Positions 33,834-36,437 of a stretch of DNA of 36,437 bases are shown here, piece by piece. The stretch is from the NCBI GenBank assembly GCA_022708055.1, contig JAKIZK010000014.1, positions 1-36,437 of the forward strand. Direction: 5' to 3'. The translations under genes and the position numbers were made by a program. Below the pieces are notes generated by a model. That model worked only from the letters and a program-made list of their open reading frames with translations, was not told the DNA's origin and did no database searches. Numbering within the stretch: position 1 is the first letter of the stretch; the number at the start of each line of letters is the position of its first letter. This DNA is from Bacteroidota bacterium. Lineage in GTDB: Bacteria > Bacteroidota > Bacteroidia > Chitinophagales > Chitinophagaceae.

Positions 33834-33997
33834 TTAAATGACATATTTTTCTGTCGTCATATTCAGATAACGTTCTTTGATTACTTTAATGTGTCTTAAT
33901 TCGTGTCCTGCAATATGGTATGCTAATGCTCTGACAGTTCTAATATTAATAATGCTTCCATCATCATCAAGCCCGCCACCGCTGCTAAATTTATAAC
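33834..33997 (-). pseudogene. C-terminal remnant of a DinB/DUF664-family protein
   Basis: The minus-strand frame has no start codon; an in-frame TGA lies at 34007-34005. It reads SSGGGLDDDGSIINIRTVRALAYHIAGHELRHIKVIKERYL and ends MTTEKYVI. The RALAYHIAGHE.RHI...KERYL run is the conserved C-terminal helix of the DinB four-helix family, with its metal-binding His. About two thirds of a normal DinB protein (usually 150-170 residues) is missing at the N-terminus. The break falls near GTTATAA (33997-33991), where the neighbouring attC-like site ends. Confidence 0.65.
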
Positions 33998-34121
33998 TAA
34001 AAGTTCATTGCTTTTCCTGCTGCTCGGCGTTATTCGTCGGCTGGAACTGAAGCCGATTAGCGAACAAAAGCTGAGAATATATTCGTCGCCCCGCCATATT
34101 GCCAAACCGAATGTTGTGCGT
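33991..34121 (-). repeat. attC-like site B (degenerate)
   Basis: On the minus strand it runs from ACGCACAAC (34121-34113) to a GTT at 33997-33995. It shares with site A the ordered plus-strand blocks GAACTGAAGC (34044-34053), ACAAAAGC (34064-34071), TATTCGTCGCCC (from 34080) and CAAACC..ATGTT (34102-34115). Its inner hairpin is TCGGCT/AGCCGA. Pairing of its outer arms is weak, so one side may have decayed or been rearranged. Confidence 0.5.
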
Positions 34122-34132
34122 TCGCCTTATTG

Positions 34133-34459
34133 TCAAACGAGTTGCAAGTATTGTTTTTCAATTGTTACATTAAAGTGTATGTCCGCTTTTAATGCTTTGA
34201 AGACTTTTAACACTGTATCAATTGTCGCACTGTTTGCACTACTTTCCAATTTAGATATTTGTGCTTTTTGTACCCCTACAAGTTCGCCTAATTGCTCTTG
34301 TGTCAATTTACGTTCCTGTCTGGCAGTTTTTATCATTCGTCCTAGAACGTCCATACGAAGTTCATATTCATATTGGTCTCTGTCTTTTGTGCCTTTCTTA
34401 CCGATGTATTTATCTTTCATTTCGGCAAGTGAGTATGATTTCATTGTTGCCTTTGCCAT
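34133..34459 (-). CDS. HigA-like antitoxin (HTH, Xre family)
   Basis: A 108-residue protein from the ATG at 34459; a longer frame upstream would overlap the toxin gene. The N-terminal 40 residues are charged (YSLAEMKDKYIGKKGTKDRDQYEYELRMDVLGRMIKTARQE). A Cro/C1-type helix-turn-helix follows at about 52-75 (LTQEQLGELVGVQKAQISKLESSANSATIDTVLKVFKAL). It starts 4 nt after the toxin stop, the toxin-first order of HigBA systems. The antitoxin should bind the toxin and repress the promoter at 34821-34854. The stop lies 11 nt from the attC-like box, as is usual in cassettes. Confidence 0.85.
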   Translation of the reverse strand: MAKATMKSYSLAEMKDKYIGKKGTKDRDQYEYELRMDVLGRMIKTARQERKLTQEQLGELVGVQKAQISKLESSANSATIDTVLKVFKALKADIHFNVTIEKQYLQLV

Positions 34460-34463
34460 AATA

Positions 34464-34823
34464 TTATTTTTTAAGTTTGCTCTCAAAATATTTTTTCCGA
34501 ATGTTGATTGCTCTTTCAATTTCGTTTGAAGGGACTTTATCTACTTTTTTAATAAACCCGTGAGTTGCAAAAACTAAGGTTTCAGTTTTATTGTCTTTGT
34601 CCCAAAATGCTAGTAGTCTGATTTGTAGGCCACCAAATTTTGTCCTGAACTCCCAAATGTCTTTTTGAAGTTTTTTGAAAAGCTTTGGGTCGTTACTTTG
34701 TTCCGCAACGTCAATATTGTAGAATACCTTCCTTGCAGCTTTTGGGTCAAGTCCTGCAATAAATTTGTCTGCTTCTTCTAAAAACCGTGTCTGAAAGTAT
34801 TGCAATTGAAAACGTTTCGGCAA
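34464..34823 (-). CDS. HigB/RelE-type toxin (phage-derived Gp49-like)
   Basis: A protein of up to 119 residues of the RelE-superfamily HigB-like / Gp49 type. It has FLEEADKFIAGLDPKAARKVFYNIDVAEQ, LFKKLQKDIWEFRTKFGGLQIRLLAFWDKDNKTETLVFATHGFIKKVDKVPSNEIERAINIRKKYF. The WEFR...IRLLAFW and HGFIKK...P..EI..A segments are the mRNA interferase core. No ATG or GTG is available: the frame offers TTG at 34823, which lies inside a predicted -7 box, or TTG at 34805, which gives a 113-residue product and is my preference if that promoter is real. It would cleave mRNA on ribosomes when free of antitoxin. Confidence 0.85.
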   Translation of the reverse strand: MPKRFQLQYFQTRFLEEADKFIAGLDPKAARKVFYNIDVAEQSNDPKLFKKLQKDIWEFRTKFGGLQIRLLAFWDKDNKTETLVFATHGFIKKVDKVPSNEIERAINIRKKYFESKLKK

Positions 34824-34854
34824 AGATAAGAAAGGTTTCCATAATTAGAAACTT
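34821..34854 (-). promoter_or_regulatory. Promoter and candidate operator of the HigBA pair
   Basis: On the minus strand TATCTTTG (34828-34821) is a -7 box. Just upstream is an inverted repeat, AAAGGTTTC (34831-34839) against GAAACTTT (34848-34855) on the plus strand with an 8-nt centre. It is well placed for autorepression by the HTH antitoxin. Confidence 0.45.
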
Positions 34855-34896
34855 TATTTTAAGCGCTCAATTTTGAGTAAAAGGTCGTGAAAGGTG

Positions 34897-35095
34897 ACGC
34901 ACAACGGACAGGGCTTTGTGCAGGTTGGGAAATAGTATTCCGTCTGCCGGAATCGCTGCCGATTGAAAAACAAAAGTACAAGTTTACTACAAAAGCTCAG
35001 CGATGCTTGTCAAGCCCGAACTGAAGCTGAACAGAATTACAAAAGCCCATTGTTATTCCGTCTGCCCAACTTGCACAAAACCCCATGTTAGCAGC
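34897..35095 (-). repeat. attC-like site A (199 nt, long)
   Basis: Outer boxes are ACGCACAAC (34897-34905) and GTTAGCAGC (35087-35095). Inner arms GGGCTTTGTGCAGGTTGGG (34911-34929) and CCCAACTTGCACAAAACCCC (35065-35084) pair at about 17 of 19 positions. Inside, TATTCCGTCTGCC occurs twice (34936-34948 and 35054-35066). It is longer than most attC sites. Confidence 0.55.
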
Positions 35096-35108
35096 ATTGC
35101 TTTTGTAT

Positions 35109-36293
35109 TTAATGTTTGTCAAAAGAAAAGGTTTGATATTCAGATTCGTCTGGTGGTCCTGCTGTTACTTGCATTATACGTTTATTTGATAATGTCAGGA
35201 TGACTGAACCGAAAGTGAAACCCTTCTTACTTGATAGATGTGTCCTACAAACTGGGTTATTGCTATCATCTTTTGAACGGAGTGTTGCTTTAATAAACAT
35301 GTCGCTTTTATCAGTTGTTTCGTTAGCCCTTTTTTTCAGCGTTGCAAACCGGATTTCGCTATTCCTATTTTGGGTGGTTCCCGCTAAATACTTTTGATAA
35401 TAATCCTGATACCACGGCTTAATATCATTATTCACAACTGGATGGTTTGTGTGATAAACAATTCCGGAAGCATCAGGATACAGGCGTACTACTTTATGTG
35501 CAGATGCTTCAAAATCATAAACACTATCAACTGTACCGATAGTATAGTTTTGCCCCGATGCGTGTTTTGTCGTTTGTATAAACTGCAATACTTCTTTTTT
35601 GTTCTTCTTTTCTAACAAGCCCCTGATAACGAAAGCTACCGGCAACCCATCATTACTTGCCTGTAATTGCATAAGTGTATTGACACAAACCCCAATACCA
35701 TTTTCATTAATTCCCGTCAACGCAACAAGCCCCGCACAGCTAAGAATATATTGTTCAGGAGTATTGCCATGTTTTTGAATGTGCAGAATAATTTGGTAGC
35801 CATCCATCCAGACACCAAGGTCCATGTTTTGTGACACATAAGCCGGTCGTCCATTCATTGCAGGTACTCCGATGTCGCTGCAATGGTGATGAATAGTATC
35901 ATTACTCAACTTGTCCTGATATACCCAATATTCATCTACCAATTGAAAGGCAAGCATATCATTAAAGGGCTGGTCAGCACCTTTTGCAATTCCTCTTACT
36001 TCATCCAAAATATCAGGGGTATATTTTTTTATTGAAGGAATAAAATCAGTCGCAGAAAGAAAATTATGTATAAAAGTATCGGCTGGTATATGAAGGTTTT
36101 GTTCAAGGTCTTTTTTCCATAGTATCATCAGCTCACTGATTTCTTTCTTCATCTGTTGTCCATGCTGAAAGCCTCGTTCGTATCCGTTACCAGAAACGGT
36201 AATTGTTTTCAATTGCCTTTTAGTAAGATTGGTCTGACAAAAGCCAGTCACAAAAAGCAAAAAGAAAAAAGCAAGGAAAGTAATATGTTTCAT
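35109..36293 (-). CDS. Exported C45-family autoproteolytic acyltransferase/hydrolase
   Basis: A 394-residue protein with a signal peptide (MKHITFLAFFFLLFVTGFCQ). The body matches the C45 (acyl-CoA:6-aminopenicillanate acyltransferase-like) Ntn-hydrolase family. It has YERGFQHGQQMKKEISELM at the start, GIAKGADQPFNDMLAFQLVDEYW, and the putative self-cleavage/nucleophile Cys in HHHCSDIGVPAMNGRPAYVSQNMDLG. LVALTGINENGIGVCVNTL and the C-terminal HLSSKKGFTFGSVILTLSNKRIMQVTAGPP follow. Known members act on amide bonds such as N-acyl amino acids or beta-lactam side chains; the substrate here is unknown. The ATG at 36293 was chosen over a 44-codon longer frame because it begins a clear signal peptide. 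The stop is 13 nt from an attC-like box. Confidence 0.85.
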   Translation of the reverse strand: MKHITFLAFFFLLFVTGFCQTNLTKRQLKTITVSGNGYERGFQHGQQMKKEISELMILWKKDLEQNLHIPADTFIHNFLSATDFIPSIKKYTPDILDEVRGIAKGADQPFNDMLAFQLVDEYWVYQDKLSNDTIHHHCSDIGVPAMNGRPAYVSQNMDLGVWMDGYQIILHIQKHGNTPEQYILSCAGLVALTGINENGIGVCVNTLMQLQASNDGLPVAFVIRGLLEKKNKKEVLQFIQTTKHASGQNYTIGTVDSVYDFEASAHKVVRLYPDASGIVYHTNHPVVNNDIKPWYQDYYQKYLAGTTQNRNSEIRFATLKKRANETTDKSDMFIKATLRSKDDSNNPVCRTHLSSKKGFTFGSVILTLSNKRIMQVTAGPPDESEYQTFSFDKH

Positions 36294-36342
36294 ATTTTGT
36301 CTTTTAATAAGAAAGTTGATGACCATGGTCGGCTGTCGCATT

Positions 36343-36418
36343 GCTGCTAACGTTCCGGGGCTTGCCGTCAGGCGGGGCTTAGAAGCACTAACCTGTCGGC
36401 AAGCACAAATGTAAATAG
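36343..36418 (-). repeat. attC-like site Z at the right edge
   Basis: On the minus strand, a TTTAC-AT boundary near 36413 is followed by the stem GCTTGCCGACAGG (36404-36392) against CCTGACGGCAAGC (36372-36360), 12 of 13 paired, with a 19-nt loop. It ends in GTTAGCAGC (36351-36343). TACATTTG (36414-36407, minus strand) inside it is a candidate promoter for the C45 hydrolase. Confidence 0.55.
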
Positions 36419-36437
36419 AAAGCACAAAAGTTCAATT

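Larger units (their letters stand above)
33757..36437 (-). mobile_element. Integron-type gene-cassette array (no integrase in window)
   Basis: Read on the minus strand, this region is a row of units, each an ORF followed within 4-13 nt by a 9-nt box ending in AAC and then an imperfect palindrome ending in GTT. Unit A (C45 hydrolase) is bounded by GCTGCTAAC (36343-36351, plus strand) and its complement GTTAGCAGC (35087-35095). Unit B (HigBA) is bounded by ACGCACAAC (34897-34905) and GTTGTGCGT (34113-34121), a perfect match. This mutual complementarity is what integron cassettes must show, because R' and R'' of attC pair in the circular form. Unit C holds a DinB remnant. The array runs off the right edge. 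An array lacking a nearby integrase would be a CALIN; the gene for an integrase could be outside the window. Confidence 0.65.

Noticed and set aside
34008-34529. 173-codon plus-strand open frame across the HigBA cassette
   Set aside because: It is antisense to the recognisable antitoxin gene, Cys-rich and without domain features; part of it lies over an attC-like palindrome.
33757-35095. Interpretation of the palindromes as ordinary transcription terminators
   Set aside because: They lack T tails, are far longer than terminators, and show complementary boxes at the far ends of each unit, which terminators would not.
36294-36425. 44-codon N-terminal extension of the C45 hydrolase
   Set aside because: It passes through the attC-like site and places the signal peptide internally; the ATG at 36293 is better.
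1-36437. CRISPR array, tRNA or rRNA genes
   Set aside because: No regularly spaced direct repeats, cloverleaf or rRNA-like segments were noticed by eye; a tRNA scan would be needed to exclude a cryptic tRNA.

Overview
The window is a chromosomal segment of a Bacteroidota bacterium, probably near Chitinophagaceae. This is inferred from the repeated TAnnTTTG -7 promoter boxes, the scarcity of Shine-Dalgarno sequences, the protein families present (Mrp without CxxC, DUF6941-like, a malQ with N-terminal starch-binding modules, type 2 PyrF) and moderate AT-richness. TGA ends several intact genes (for example ftsK), so the code is standard. I saw no tRNA, rRNA or CRISPR array.

Layout. 1-8100: the end of an M48-like peptidase, a DUF3052-like protein, a CYTH protein, dnaK, a BON lipoprotein with a BON/SH3 partner, an acyltransferase, and several small or membrane proteins, including a 51-aa membrane protein at 7349-7504. 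8182-10863: a malQ-type 4-alpha-glucanotransferase interrupted by one in-frame TGA. 10880-16805: prmC and an IMPACT/YigZ protein (divergent), 3-hydroxyacyl-CoA dehydrogenase, a carboxypeptidase-regulatory-like protein, Mrp, a PaiB-like protein and a glycerophosphodiesterase lipoprotein.

16808-23857 is a kynurenine degradation cluster. ACMS decarboxylase and 3-hydroxyanthranilate dioxygenase lie on the minus strand. Divergent from them, on the plus strand, are an unusual SDR, 2-aminomuconate-semialdehyde dehydrogenase, a RidA-type 2-aminomuconate deaminase, kynureninase and kynurenine 3-monooxygenase. Together they can take kynurenine to 2-aminomuconate and its deamination product. Tryptophan dioxygenase and formamidase are not in the window. 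A glutaryl-CoA dehydrogenase (27833) and the 3-hydroxyacyl-CoA dehydrogenase (12385) lie nearby and could serve a glutaryl-CoA branch. Housekeeping genes follow: pyrF, an S9 peptidase, aroK, a DUF423 protein, ftsK and a LolA-like protein.

33757 to the window end is the most unusual part and looks like an integron-type gene-cassette array read on the minus strand. It holds a truncated DinB remnant, a HigBA-like toxin-antitoxin pair and an exported C45-family hydrolase. Each minus-strand ORF stops 4-13 nt from a GTT core box. For the two complete units, the box at one end of the unit is the reverse complement of the box at the other end (9/9 bases, and 13/14 bases), as expected of integron cassettes with attC sites. 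No integrase is in the window.
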